Shown here: in pieces, positions 1 to 8,482 of the stretch
Layout of the letters: each line of letters opens with the position of its first letter
Position numbering within the stretch: the first letter of the stretch is position 1
Source of the DNA: Bacteroidota bacterium
Lineage (GTDB): Bacteria > Bacteroidota > Bacteroidia > Bacteroidales > DTGW01
NCBI GenBank assembly: GCA_029572965.1
Contig: JAKPQD010000086.1
Location: forward strand, 1-43,822
Direction of reading: 5' to 3'
Length of the DNA: 43,822 bases
Program-made: the position numbers and the translations under genes
Notes under the pieces: model-generated
Database searches by the model: none
What the model was told of the DNA's origin: nothing
What the model saw: only the letters and a program-made list of their open reading frames with translations

Positions 1-281
1 ATCATTTGGTATGCATCCCCGGCATTACGACTGAAACGATCCCATTTTAGAAAAAGAACAAAATCCGTTTGGCATTTATGTTTGCGGAGTTCGACCAAAT
101 ATCTTTTCCATTCTGGTCTATTAAAAGTTTTGGCAGAATGATCTTCAAAAATTACTTTTCGAATAGACATGCCATTGATTTCGCAATACTTGCGTAAAAA
201 TTCTTCCTGGCTTCGTTGGGAGTACCCTTTGTCGGCCTGTTCATCTGTGCTTACCCGGATATATAAGTCTGCTATTTTCAT
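1..281 (-). CDS. Serine recombinase, N-terminal part (cut by window edge)
   Basis: About 93 residues are visible. They begin MKIADLYIRVSTDEQ and continue with a SQRSQEE segment and an FLKWDRFSRN segment. This is the N-terminal resolvase/invertase catalytic fold. The YIRVSTDEQ motif carries the serine nucleophile, and the WDRFSR motif matches the D-R-x-x-R active-site helix. Known members of this family cut and religate DNA for integration and excision of mobile elements or for resolution. The C-terminal part lies beyond base 1, so large versus small serine recombinase cannot be decided. The spacing and tone resemble the large type often found in Bacteroidota elements. Its position next to the transfer genes suggests that it integrates this element, which is inference. 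Confidence 0.85.
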   Translation of the reverse strand, partial: MKIADLYIRVSTDEQADKGYSQRSQEEFLRKYCEINGMSIRKVIFEDHSAKTFNRPEWKRYLVELRKHKCQTDFVLFLKWDRFSRNAGDAYQM

Positions 282-317
282 AGATCAAAATTTAGTAGGA
301 TTTTCTAATGTTTCACT

Positions 318-470
318 TTATCCCCTTCTTTGATGTTCCAGATATTGTGAAACCATGATATTAGCAAATTTCCGAAGTAATTCCAGAACTTGAGCAGCTT
401 GTTCCAACGAGATATCCACACCTTTTTTTCGAAGCATTTCTAATGCTTTTTCTGGTTTTAATTTTTCCAT
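318..470 (-). CDS. Small conserved-looking protein upstream of the recombinase (50 aa)
   Basis: A 50-residue frame starts at MEKLKPEKALEM and ends QYLEHQRRG, 36 bases upstream of the recombinase start on the same strand. It is predicted to be all helical, with a basic segment (LRKKG) followed by a leucine-rich amphipathic helix. The sequence has no membrane segment and no cysteines. Similar short proteins sit directly before recombinase genes in Bacteroidota elements, as far as I recall, and might act as an accessory or directionality factor. I do not recognise a named family. The coding call rests on the clean start-to-stop frame, protein-like composition and tight spacing to the recombinase. 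Confidence 0.55.
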   Translation of the reverse strand: MEKLKPEKALEMLRKKGVDISLEQAAQVLELLRKFANIMVSQYLEHQRRG

Positions 471-519
471 CTTACACCTCACTTTTTAATCATTCTTCAC
501 AAATAATTCTCCGTGTAAG
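471..519. repeat. Short inverted repeat CTTACAC / GTGTAAG
   Basis: The 7-base arms CTTACAC (471-477) and GTGTAAG (513-519) flank 35 bases of A/T-rich DNA between two minus-strand genes. The left arm abuts the start codon of the 50-aa protein. It could be an operator for the recombinase unit or a chance match; it is too widely spaced for a classical terminator. Confidence 0.25.
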
Positions 520-528
520 AGAACATTT

Positions 529-816
529 TTACAACTCAATTAAATATATCATGCTGTAGTTGATAGCGTTTGTGGAGGGCTTGTATCTCACATAACCAAA
601 GTCCTTCAGATTGTTTATACACTTATTATAAGTATATCTGGCGTTTATTTTTGCTGCACTCATAATGACACTTCTTTCAATTTGAAATGGATTTACACCA
701 CCATTAAGATTCCATTGTTGCAACAAGGCCATATAAAGACTTATATGGGTAGTGTTGATCCTTGCATCTTTCTCAATGGTACTGTAAAACTTAGTCAAGG
801 GCGGAAAAAGCTCCAT
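529..816 (-). CDS. Conserved element-associated protein, probable winged-helix-like (95 aa)
   Basis: The protein starts MELFPPLTKFYSTIEKD and contains the segment ISLYMALLQQWNLNGG and then IMSAAKINARYTYNKCINNL. The layout, a helix bundle followed by a helix-turn-helix-like stretch and a short strand pair (FGYVRYKPS), resembles the DNA-binding head of replication initiators or regulators. I recall close relatives in many Bacteroidota conjugative elements but no assigned role. It lies 13 bases downstream of the 252-aa gene on the same strand, so the two are probably cotranscribed. Its role may be regulation or replication of the element, but this is inference. Confidence 0.65.
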   Translation of the reverse strand: MELFPPLTKFYSTIEKDARINTTHISLYMALLQQWNLNGGVNPFQIERSVIMSAAKINARYTYNKCINNLKDFGYVRYKPSTNAINYSMIYLIEL

Positions 817-829
817 GATTATATTTTAT

Positions 830-1588
830 TTATTGATGCTGTTTCTTTGTATTTCGTTTTCCACTGATTCTTTTCTTCTTTAATAAACTACTACCTGATG
901 AAGGCTGGCTATCAACTGCATCGTCAGCCACCTCAGAATTTTCCAGCTGCTTTTTTCGAAGCAATATTTGCTTTTCCAACAACCTGTTTTGCAAAAATCT
1001 GTATGCTTCATCAACTGAAATATCAGGCTGGCCTGTTGCACAATAGAATCGCTGAGAGATTTCATACTTATTTTTAACAGGTGCAATATTGCCAAACAAA
1101 TCCTGGTACGGCAGGCCAGCCCAAAATTCCAGCTTCAAACTTGTAGCGATCGATTTACCATTTTCAGATTTCTCCAACCTCTCTAATTTTTCGATTACCA
1201 ATTCTACATCCTCTTCTTTTCTCCATTCGGACTTTTCATTTACTGATGAGTTCTTTGCTATTGTTAAATCAAAAGCATTCTTCCAATCTATCTTCGCCAT
1301 AGCTGTTTTGATCTCGCCTATATCAATGCCATTTATTAGTTGTTCATTTGCTTCCGAACAGACCTTAAGGATGGCATCATAATACAAAAGCTCATAGTTA
1401 TTAGTTACGCTATTCCTCTGAAGAAATAAATGAAAGTTCAAATCACTATTCAGATGATTAGCCTTAGACACAAGCCAAAAATTCTGTAGCCTGAATGAAA
1501 TCTTTTTTAACAGCAGGTATCCTAAGTGCTCAAATCCTAACGCTTCAAGTTTACCGGATAGTGCTGCAATATTTTGAATATCCATCAT
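830..1588 (-). CDS. Conserved hypothetical protein of the conjugative backbone (252 aa)
   Basis: A soluble, mainly helical protein of about 252 residues with a charged middle region (WRKEEDVELVIEKLERLEK) and a strongly basic, low-complexity C-terminal tail (SLLKKKRISGKRNTKKQHQ). There is no signal peptide, membrane segment or recognisable catalytic motif. Two start codons are adjacent (M1, M2); either is possible. The basic tail suggests nucleic-acid binding, which is inference. It sits between the transfer operon and the recombinase, on the same strand, in a place where such elements carry housekeeping genes of unknown function. Confidence 0.6.
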   Translation of the reverse strand: MMDIQNIAALSGKLEALGFEHLGYLLLKKISFRLQNFWLVSKANHLNSDLNFHLFLQRNSVTNNYELLYYDAILKVCSEANEQLINGIDIGEIKTAMAKIDWKNAFDLTIAKNSSVNEKSEWRKEEDVELVIEKLERLEKSENGKSIATSLKLEFWAGLPYQDLFGNIAPVKNKYEISQRFYCATGQPDISVDEAYRFLQNRLLEKQILLRKKQLENSEVADDAVDSQPSSGSSLLKKKRISGKRNTKKQHQ

Positions 1589-1623
1589 TATACATTTAAT
1601 AATAAAAAATAAGGTTTAGGAGT

Positions 1624-2838
1624 TTATGAAACTCCTAAACCTTTCTTATTGCCTTCCCTTTTTTTGGGTAGAAGGCTTTTGTCGTTTTTCTTAACTACTT
1701 TTTCCTTTTCAGGCTTGATGTCTTGTTTCACTTCTTTTTTTTTATCATCTGCCACATCTTCCTTTACTGTTTTGGCACCTTTGTCTATTCCCGTTTTATA
1801 CTGGTCTAAAGATTCCTTTGCCATTAGCTTCATATTAGAATCGTAGAGGTTTACTTTTTTGAATTGCGGGTCAGCTTCGATAAACATTTTGTGGCTGCTT
1901 CCGTCTTTCTCAATTGTCACTGATTGAATGTTTCCTTTTTGCAGCGACTGCATCAATGCCTTTTGCTTTTCCGGGTCTTTTAATTCGGCTATTGGAAACT
2001 TTTCGACAGCAGCCTTCAAATCAAAACCATAATTCTCATGAAATTGTTTTACTTCCGAATTGTTGTTCTTGTCTTTGTTTTCAAAGTCAAGTTGTATCCA
2101 GGCCTTGTAAGGTTGGCCTTCCCTTGTAACCAGGTCTTTGTGAACAGCCCTGCCATCCAGCAAATTGAAAGCTTCTTTGCCGGTAACACCTTTCCCTTTG
2201 TTGAGGTAGAACGTTTGTTCTTCTTTTTGTCCGTTGGCTTTTCCAAGTGAAGCATTATAATTGTTAAAGAAGTACATATCTGATGTATCAGACTTGCGGA
2301 AATTCATGGTTACTTCAAAAGGCTTTTTATTGATTTCTGCCTTGTAGTGTAATTGGAACTCCCCTTTGCCCTCTTTCAGATTCTTTTCCAATTCCGGTTT
2401 CAGGTTTTCACCGAAACCCATGTACTTGAGGTTGTCACTCAGGTACTGAAAATTCTCATTGTTCATAACATCTGTTTTTAATTGTGATTTAAATAATGAT
2501 TGTTGTTGTTCTATGTGATCTATTAACGCATCTGTAAAATCGTTGCCTTCATGATTGTAGAGTCCGTTGGCATCTGGATCATTAACCCTATTTTTTCCAT
2601 AAGGAATCGCTTTATAGATGTCAAGGATAGAATCAAAATGAAGCACATGGAAGTGATCTCTGTCACTGATGTTATTATCTACAAAATCATTCGCTTCTCC
2701 CTTTGAACTGAAAAAATACACATCGCTTTTATCGATAAAATAAAGTGAGGTGTTATAAGCCATCCAGTGTTCACCTTTACTTAGCGCTAATTGTACTAAC
2801 TCAAGTACCTCATCAGATATGGGATGTTCGTTGTTCAT
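1624..2838 (-). CDS. Conserved hypothetical protein downstream of traN (404 aa)
   Basis: About 404 residues without signal peptide or membrane segment. The middle part repeats a theme of strand-rich units containing short motifs such as MYFFNNYNASL, KGVTGKEAFNLLDGRAV and YKAWIQLDF. A second unit follows at IQSVTIEKDGSSHKMFIEADPQFKKVNLYD. The last 70 residues are a lysine/glutamate-rich tail ending in a basic stretch. Proteins of this build accompany Bacteroidota transfer genes and I believe are only annotated as DUF or hypothetical proteins. The start overlaps the stop of traN by 4 bases, which indicates translational coupling and a shared operon. The function is unknown; a cytoplasmic partner of transfer or DNA processing is possible. 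Confidence 0.65.
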   Translation of the reverse strand: MNNEHPISDEVLELVQLALSKGEHWMAYNTSLYFIDKSDVYFFSSKGEANDFVDNNISDRDHFHVLHFDSILDIYKAIPYGKNRVNDPDANGLYNHEGNDFTDALIDHIEQQQSLFKSQLKTDVMNNENFQYLSDNLKYMGFGENLKPELEKNLKEGKGEFQLHYKAEINKKPFEVTMNFRKSDTSDMYFFNNYNASLGKANGQKEEQTFYLNKGKGVTGKEAFNLLDGRAVHKDLVTREGQPYKAWIQLDFENKDKNNNSEVKQFHENYGFDLKAAVEKFPIAELKDPEKQKALMQSLQKGNIQSVTIEKDGSSHKMFIEADPQFKKVNLYDSNMKLMAKESLDQYKTGIDKGAKTVKEDVADDKKKEVKQDIKPEKEKVVKKNDKSLLPKKREGNKKGLGVS

Positions 2839-3599
2839 TTCAGATCGGGTAAGATGATTGCCTGCATGATTTTTTTATTACTAACTTTCATGGACAAATG
2901 CCTGCCGCCATTTTTTTCCATAATCTGCACAGCTAAATATTTGGCATCAGGAATAGTAAACTTATCCAATGCGAAAACTATAGAGGACGTAGTATTGGCT
3001 TTAATCTGGTTGACGTTTCCTGAAATATGAAGTGGCTTTAAATCTGTTTCCTGAATAGCAGTTCTTTTGCCTTTCTTTTTGTCCCGGATAAAAAAGCGGA
3101 GCACATCAATATCATAATCAATGGGACTATTATTTACAATGTTGAGTTGGTAAAACATAATATCATTTTTTATGTAAATACCAGCGACGATCGCTTTAAT
3201 ATCCCATTGTTCATCTTTAATGCCGTGCATCGTCCGGGGATTGTCTAAGATTCCGTTGGCATAAGTTGCCAATGTCGCATATTTGTTTGTGGGCAGGTGA
3301 TATACCCAAGTCGCCGGATTATTGTCATAACATACGACAAAAGAATAGACACTTCCATCATCCGTTACCACGCTAAGATTTGTTTCAGGAAAGCCCTTCT
3401 CAGCTGCTTTCACTAATAATATTGTGGGTGATTCTTTTACCTGCTGTGCAAGTATTGCCTGTGTACCTCGGTCCACATGCAATATTGAAAAAGGAAATAC
3501 CAGGCTGGTTGTTTTTTCGGTTGAAATGCAAAGAGATGTTTGTGCTTTAAGAGAAACGAAAAACAAACTCATCACTGCCAACCACACTAATCGTTTCAT
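2835..3599 (-). CDS. traN: Conjugative transposon protein TraN (DUF4138), outer-face transfer protein
   Basis: 254 residues with a signal peptide (MKRLVWLAVMSLFFVSLKAQ). A beta-rich body follows, with features of the Bacteroidota TraN/DUF4138 family: an early FPFSILHVDRG segment, WDIKAIVAGIYIKNDIMFYQLNIVNNS, YDIDVLRFFIRDKKKGKRTA and a terminal strand-rich part. TraN-type proteins are periplasmic or outer-membrane-associated parts of the mating apparatus, functionally likened to VirB9. The gene follows traM with a 27-base gap and overlaps the next gene by 4 bases, so it belongs to the tra operon. The length fits the family. Confidence 0.85.
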   Translation of the reverse strand: MKRLVWLAVMSLFFVSLKAQTSLCISTEKTTSLVFPFSILHVDRGTQAILAQQVKESPTILLVKAAEKGFPETNLSVVTDDGSVYSFVVCYDNNPATWVYHLPTNKYATLATYANGILDNPRTMHGIKDEQWDIKAIVAGIYIKNDIMFYQLNIVNNSPIDYDIDVLRFFIRDKKKGKRTAIQETDLKPLHISGNVNQIKANTTSSIVFALDKFTIPDAKYLAVQIMEKNGGRHLSMKVSNKKIMQAIILPDLK

Positions 3600-3626
3600 A
3601 CGTTGTTATTTTATAGTTGAAAAATA

Positions 3627-4895
3627 TTATTGATTGCTCTTGCTTTTAAGGAGTACTCTATAGCCTTCTTTAACCAGTACTTTTACCTGCTTAACTTTTC
3701 TACTAAGCAATCCTTTGGCAGCACTGATGCCAGCCGCAGCCGCTTGTGCTTTGAATGATGGATCAACAGAAGAAAGCTCCATCAATTGTAAACTGTTGTC
3801 TGCTGATTGCTTGGCAACGTCACGGGTAATGGCACCGGGAATATGAATACCGGGCATTCCGTCCATATCGTATACTTCCAGCTTTACTGGAAAAAGAGAC
3901 GTGCCATATCGAATGGAATTGATTTCTATTTCCAGTCTTTCATCATTAAGTGAAGCCGATCCATAAACAAAATTTCCTTTTGGAATTAATGTGCCGTTGA
4001 TGTAGATGTCGGTAGACAAACGAAGTTTGATAATAGCACCATTGACCAGGGTTTGATTGGCATGAACAACCGCTTCTACTGCTGGTTCATCATTTGAATT
4101 ATTGGAAGTTTCACTTGTTCCATAGAAACCTACTGTTGATGTTGATCTATGCTTTATTGTGTCTAACAAACTGATATTATCATGGGTTGGGATTTTAGAA
4201 ACTGCAAAGACCGCATCCTTTTGCTGCAACGATTTTTCTTTCAGTTTGTCCTTTACTCTTTGCGGATGCTGGATGTCTAAAATTTTATCCAGCGTTCCAT
4301 TTAATTGCTGCATTTCGGGGTCAGTTTCCTGTTTGTCATCCATCATTTGCATCATCTCCTGCATCCTCTCTACGTCTTTTGTAAACTGTTCATTGTTTTG
4401 ATAAGATGAATTATCAGGCAGATACCCGCCTGGTTGAGTTGTTTCCGGCTGGTTTATTTGTTTATTGATCTCATTTATCTTTTGATATATCTTTTGTTCA
4501 TTGGCGTCGGCTCCGGATCGATAAACTGATGTGTTTAACCCCCTCCCTGATGTTGAAGGGGTATTTAAATGCTGTGTGGCGTCCATCAAAGAAACTTTTG
4601 TCTGCAATGAGTCATTGTAGAAAGGGTCACTTCGAAGCAGCTCTGCCCGTTTTAAAGAATCGGCATCTGCTTCCATATAGAACGACAACTTATCTTCATT
4701 TTTATCAGACTTAAGATTCGCATTGGGCAGTTGAAGATTAAGGCCAGCCACTTTATTTTTGTCGGCATCGATGCCAGTTCCTTTACCGCCTCCCAATGCC
4801 CAAAAAGCCATTGTTATAAATGGAAGCACCAATAAGGGTAATACCACCATCATTTTTCGTTGCCTCAAAAACTTTACTGAATGTTTGTTTTCCAT
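3627..4895 (-). CDS. traM: Conjugative transposon protein TraM (VirB10-like scaffold)
   Basis: About 422 residues from MENKHSVKFLRQRKMMVV. An N-terminal basic stretch is followed by one membrane segment (VLPLLVLPFITMAFWALGG). A long polar, glutamine/asparagine-rich linker (roughly residues 50-260) leads to a C-terminal beta domain with the motifs VNGAIIKLRLSTDIYINGTLIPKGNFVYG and YGTSLFPVKLEVYDMDGMPGI, which are typical of TraM. TraM corresponds to the VirB10-type protein that spans the envelope. An upstream in-frame ATG at 4931 would add 12 residues and overlap the previous gene. I prefer 4895, because it lies 4 bases after that gene's stop and the family starts this way. The conserved block at the C-terminus makes the call firm. 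Confidence 0.88.
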   Translation of the reverse strand: MENKHSVKFLRQRKMMVVLPLLVLPFITMAFWALGGGKGTGIDADKNKVAGLNLQLPNANLKSDKNEDKLSFYMEADADSLKRAELLRSDPFYNDSLQTKVSLMDATQHLNTPSTSGRGLNTSVYRSGADANEQKIYQKINEINKQINQPETTQPGGYLPDNSSYQNNEQFTKDVERMQEMMQMMDDKQETDPEMQQLNGTLDKILDIQHPQRVKDKLKEKSLQQKDAVFAVSKIPTHDNISLLDTIKHRSTSTVGFYGTSETSNNSNDEPAVEAVVHANQTLVNGAIIKLRLSTDIYINGTLIPKGNFVYGSASLNDERLEIEINSIRYGTSLFPVKLEVYDMDGMPGIHIPGAITRDVAKQSADNSLQLMELSSVDPSFKAQAAAAGISAAKGLLSRKVKQVKVLVKEGYRVLLKSKSNQ

Positions 4896-4899
4896 TGTG

Positions 4900-5325
4900 T
4901 TATTTTTTTTGTGAATAATAGACTTCTTCAATAAAGCTTAAACTATCAAAAAGGCCCGGTCGTTCTTTCTGCAGGTTTGGATGCTTTGCCTTATACTCCT
5001 GCACTTGCTGAAACTCTGTTTCTGTAATTGCAAAACCATTTCTTTGTTGATGGATACTATTTGGAACAGTAATGGACTTTGGAATGATGCTGCTGTTGTT
5101 GTCCTTAACTCTAAAGGGATTGACAATAGCCACAATACTTAATCCTCCAAAAAGTAAGCACACGAAATACAAAAAGATCCATTGCTGTTTGTCCTTCCAG
5201 TTTTTTGATAACGATTGCATATAGTTTGCAAAACCATTTTGAGATTTTAAAATGCCTTTTGCTATACCGTCTGCAGCTTTATCTGTCAGTGCTTCTTTAT
5301 TTATTTGCCTATTCATGCTTTTCAT
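4900..5325 (-). CDS. TraL-position small membrane protein of the tra operon
   Basis: 141 residues with a cytoplasmic N-terminus, one membrane segment (WIFLYFVCLLFGGLSIVAIV) near residues 50-70 and a charged exported tail. Its place between traK and traM is where traL lies in Bacteroidota elements. The length fits, but the sequence alone gives no stronger evidence, and TraL proteins vary widely. It overlaps the end of traK by 4 bases and precedes traM by 4 bases, so it is tightly coupled within the operon. It is probably a small inner-membrane component of the mating pore. Confidence 0.6.
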   Translation of the reverse strand: MKSMNRQINKEALTDKAADGIAKGILKSQNGFANYMQSLSKNWKDKQQWIFLYFVCLLFGGLSIVAIVNPFRVKDNNSSIIPKSITVPNSIHQQRNGFAITETEFQQVQEYKAKHPNLQKERPGLFDSLSFIEEVYYSQKK

Positions 5326-5939
5326 CTTGTTTCAGTTTTTATATCTCTATTTTCAATGGTCTCCCATCTTTCGATTAAGAACCCGTGAGGATTGTGGTCA
5401 GAACGGGAAACGTTTCTTAAATAGCCCTGCGTTATTAGATTGCGGGTAACAACACTGTTTGGACGAATGATCTTAATGGTAGCGTAACAATGAAACAAAT
5501 AAGGTTCTGCATTCATGCTTAATGAAATACTATCGACGGAAATTTGCTGACTAATATTGCCGGAGATAATACCGGAGTAATAAGAGGTTTCCTTAAGATT
5601 GTCATACTGTCTTTTAGCAGAACCATCAGCTAGGTAAAGCGCTTTCTTGATATTAGATTCAATTACCTTTTCGTCTGGGTCAAGGGTAAAGAAATCAGTG
5701 TGAAACATGCTGACATGGCTTCGGGCCTCTACTTCGATATTGTCTTTCCTTTTTGATGCAAAAGCCTCCATCGCTTTATCTGCCGAAAGAATATAAATTC
5801 TGTCCTGAACCTTAGCGGACAGTTCATAACTTTTATACAACACAAAACCGCAAAGGATAAAACAGCCAATCACTAAGAGGAAAGTGAAAAATTTTATATG
5901 CCTGAAAGAAGCATCGATATTTTTTGTTTGTTTGAACAT
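5322..5939 (-). CDS. traK: Conjugative transposon protein TraK (VirB8-like)
   Basis: 205 residues. The protein has the typical TraK start, a short cytoplasmic part with IDASFRHIKFFTFLLVIGCF, then one membrane segment and a periplasmic domain. Diagnostic segments are ILSADKAMEAFASKRKDNIEVEARSHVSMFH and FFTLDPDEKVIESNIKKALYLADGSAKRQYDNLKE. The VirB8-like periplasmic fold is known for TraK and serves as an assembly platform of the transfer channel. It starts 3 bases after the traJ stop. Length and motif order agree with the family, so confidence is high. Confidence 0.92.
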   Translation of the reverse strand: MFKQTKNIDASFRHIKFFTFLLVIGCFILCGFVLYKSYELSAKVQDRIYILSADKAMEAFASKRKDNIEVEARSHVSMFHTDFFTLDPDEKVIESNIKKALYLADGSAKRQYDNLKETSYYSGIISGNISQQISVDSISLSMNAEPYLFHCYATIKIIRPNSVVTRNLITQGYLRNVSRSDHNPHGFLIERWETIENRDIKTETR

Positions 5940-5942
5940 AGC

Positions 5943-7160
5943 TTAAGATTTTCCAGATAATTTATTATTCATGTATCCTCCAGAGTTACTGCCTGGAGAT
6001 TTCTCAATAAAATACCCTTCGGTTATTCCTTTAGAAGACATACTACCAGAGGTGGAGGCTTTGGCATCCCCAAATGCATCCGCTACCATTCCGGCACCAG
6101 ACGAAGCAGAATTCACAATGCTTCGTGAGCTATTTGATGTAAGACTTGTTACTTTATAGAGCAATGTATTACCGCCACCAGCATGAACAATATAATTTGC
6201 CACACTCGGTACTGTGAAGTATCCAACGATTCCAATGATCATGAAAATGAGATAAGCAGTATCTGTTGGAGAAAAGAAGGTGTCGCCGTAATCTTGCACC
6301 TGGGCAATATCAACCTTCAGCATATTCTCCTGTATTTTGCCAATGATGCTGCCGAAGATATTGGCGACGGGCAACCAGAGAAATATATTGATGTACCGTG
6401 CAATCCAGACCGTTAAGGTGTGTTGGAATCCATCAAATACCGCAATGCCAAAAACCAGGGGCCCAAGAATTGCAAGCACAATAAGATAAAATGTCCTGAT
6501 GGTATTTATGCAAAGGGAAGCAGCTTCAAATAATACTCTTAATACTTCACTCATCCATTGTTTTATGGAATTTCTAAAGTTGTAGGAGGCTTTAGCCATT
6601 GCAAACTTGATGTCATTGCCAATTCCTTCAAAAAAGCCTTCGTCTGAGGGACTATCATTTGGATGGGTGTACTTATACCATTTGTCTCTATCCCCACTGC
6701 CAGTTTCACCCACATACATTTTCCAAACGTCAGTTTTCTTAATAGCTTCTTCTTTCTTCTGAAGTAACACAGCTATGGCCTTATTAGAATCATCCACCAT
6801 CGCTGCAGTACCAGTAACAGTTGGGTTCATCACGCCATTAATCATAGCAATGACAGACGGGAAAATAATCACTGCAAAGCCCAAAACAAATGGACGGAAC
6901 AAGGGATAAAAATCAATGGGTTCAGCGTTAGCGATATGCCGCCAAACCCTGCTTGCTATATACCAGGTGGCCGCAAAGCCGGCAATACCCCGGCCAACAC
7001 CAATTAATTTGCTGCACAGCGGCAACATTTCTGCATAAAGTTGCTCCAAAACCGTATGCAGACTTTTGAGTTCATCAGCAAAGCCGCCATTTTGCGCAAA
7101 CAATAATTTAGGCACTAATGCCATTGCAAATAAAGCAAAGACTCTTACGCACTTTTTCAT
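5943..7160 (-). CDS. traJ: Conjugative transposon protein TraJ (VirB6-like inner-membrane pore)
   Basis: About 405 residues from MKKCVRVFALFAMALVPKL, which begins with a signal-like hydrophobic segment. At least five further hydrophobic segments follow, among them the blocks IDFYPLFRPFVLGFAVIIFPSV and VFGIAVFDGFQHTLTVWIARYINIFLWLPVANIFG. These blocks are hallmarks of TraJ in Bacteroidota conjugative elements. VirB6-like proteins form the inner-membrane part of the channel. The frame extends six codons further upstream, to 7178, but the start at 7160 gives the normal signal sequence. The C-terminal 60 residues are serine/glycine-rich. The gap to the preceding TraI-like gene is about 25 bases. 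Confidence 0.92.
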   Translation of the reverse strand: MKKCVRVFALFAMALVPKLLFAQNGGFADELKSLHTVLEQLYAEMLPLCSKLIGVGRGIAGFAATWYIASRVWRHIANAEPIDFYPLFRPFVLGFAVIIFPSVIAMINGVMNPTVTGTAAMVDDSNKAIAVLLQKKEEAIKKTDVWKMYVGETGSGDRDKWYKYTHPNDSPSDEGFFEGIGNDIKFAMAKASYNFRNSIKQWMSEVLRVLFEAASLCINTIRTFYLIVLAILGPLVFGIAVFDGFQHTLTVWIARYINIFLWLPVANIFGSIIGKIQENMLKVDIAQVQDYGDTFFSPTDTAYLIFMIIGIVGYFTVPSVANYIVHAGGGNTLLYKVTSLTSNSSRSIVNSASSGAGMVADAFGDAKASTSGSMSSKGITEGYFIEKSPGSNSGGYMNNKLSGKS

Positions 7161-7185
7161 ACACACATTTTTAAACAATTCAAAA

Positions 7186-7812
7186 CTAAAAGCCGTTCAA
7201 TTTTTCTGACAACTTAGTTTCAACCATTTCCCTTCCTCTTTGAACTGCCAGCACAGACCCCTCATTATTAAAGTTTCTCAAAAAAATTAATTTGTCTGAA
7301 ATGTCTTTATATATGCGGTCTATTGCTGCTATTCTCTCGTCATCACTCATTCGTAGCTTACCTGCCGTAATCACAATGCTTAACTCATCAAGATTCTGGA
7401 GACTTTTATTAAAGAGATTTTTATAAACATCTTCCATGTATATTATTTCGGAAGAATTAAACAGGTTAGTCGATTTGAATCGATTAAAGGCAGATCGGTA
7501 TTCTTTAACTATTTGAGACTGGCAGGTAATGATATCGGCAACCCGTTTATACTTTCTTATTGTCGGACTTACCTGCAACAATGCATTTAAAAATGCATCA
7601 TGTAAATTGAAATTTCCTTTTGAAATATCCTTAATGGTATTGTACCCAGTGCTTACAATCTCATAGCCCTTTTTCATGTTGCTAAGAATCTTTTTTAACT
7701 GCGCTAATTTTTCTACGTTAAGAAGGAGTTGTTGAATTTCTGTTGACTGGGCATATAACCCATGCCCATAGATTTGAAGGGTCAACAGTAAAGAAATAGT
7801 TAAGCATTTCAT
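7186..7812 (-). CDS. TraI-like secreted helical protein, copy 3
   Basis: 208 residues with a signal peptide (cleaved after GHGLYAQ). A helical body contains the shared pattern KKGYEIVSTGYNTIKDISKGNFNLHDAFL, VSPTIRKYKRVADII, a tract near EIIYMEDVYKNL, and the end motif MSDDERIAAIDRIYKDISDKL. It is clearly related to the gene directly upstream (same motif order and length) and more distantly to the 228-aa gene before that. Relatives are often labelled as tellurite-resistance TerB proteins in annotation; the signal peptide and the tra context argue against that role. It most likely acts in the periplasm as a VirB5-like or pore accessory factor. It overlaps the upstream gene by 4 bases. Confidence 0.75.
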   Translation of the reverse strand: MKCLTISLLLTLQIYGHGLYAQSTEIQQLLLNVEKLAQLKKILSNMKKGYEIVSTGYNTIKDISKGNFNLHDAFLNALLQVSPTIRKYKRVADIITCQSQIVKEYRSAFNRFKSTNLFNSSEIIYMEDVYKNLFNKSLQNLDELSIVITAGKLRMSDDERIAAIDRIYKDISDKLIFLRNFNNEGSVLAVQRGREMVETKLSEKLNGF

Positions 7813-8450
7813 TTTATGTCATTTAATTTTTTTGAGAATTGTATTTCATTTTGTTCATTCATTCGTTGAACGCACAGCCCTTTTGTTGTATTTCCAAACG
7901 ACCTGCAGAATATTTGCTTATCAACCATATCGTCGTAAATTTTATCGATAGCGCTTATTCGCTCGTCATCCTTCATCGTTAGGCTTCCATCCGTAATAAC
8001 AGCAAAAAGTTTATCGAGTGATTTGGAACAATCACTCAATAGATGATCAAAAACATTTTGGAGATAGGTTAATTCGGAAAGCGTCAATTGATTTGATTCC
8101 TTGCAATACCGGATAACGGACGCACCTTGTCTGACGATATTTATTTCGAGTGAAATAATTTCAGCTACCCTGCTATATCGTTTGATGGTTGGATTTACCG
8201 ACGCTAGTGAACTAAAATAGTTTTTGTGAAGGTTGAAATCGCCGTGTTTAATATCCTGGATTGTGTTGAGGCCTTTTTTTGCAATGGAATAGCCTTTTGA
8301 CACATAGCCGATATAAACCTGTAAGGCAGCAATTTGCTGAATCAGGTATTTCTTTTGAGTTGCCTTTTGCCTGAACCATTCTGCAAAGGTTTGTGCAGAC
8401 ATGGGTTTGGTTAATGACAGCAGCATTGCTATCGCAATTATTTTTTTCAT
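7809..8450 (-). CDS. TraI-like secreted helical protein, copy 2
   Basis: 213 residues starting with a signal peptide (MKKIIAIAMLLSLTKPMSAQ). The body shares with its downstream neighbour the segments YVSKGYSIAKKGLNTIQDIKHGDFNLH, SVNPTIKRYSRVAEII, and MKDDERISAIDKIYDDMVDKQIF, so the two are tandem duplicates that have drifted apart. No catalytic motif or cysteine pair stands out. Overlap of 4 bases with copy 3 shows translational coupling. The role is inferred from position: a periplasmic component of the transfer apparatus. Confidence 0.75.
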   Translation of the reverse strand: MKKIIAIAMLLSLTKPMSAQTFAEWFRQKATQKKYLIQQIAALQVYIGYVSKGYSIAKKGLNTIQDIKHGDFNLHKNYFSSLASVNPTIKRYSRVAEIISLEINIVRQGASVIRYCKESNQLTLSELTYLQNVFDHLLSDCSKSLDKLFAVITDGSLTMKDDERISAIDKIYDDMVDKQIFCRSFGNTTKGLCVQRMNEQNEIQFSKKLNDIK

Positions 8451-8482
8451 ACTTCACATTTTCACTTTCACACAAATAATTA

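Noticed and set aside
7186-8450. Tellurite-resistance (TerB) function for the two TraI-like copies
   Set aside because: They have signal peptides and tra-operon positions; the label likely comes from distant profile matches only.
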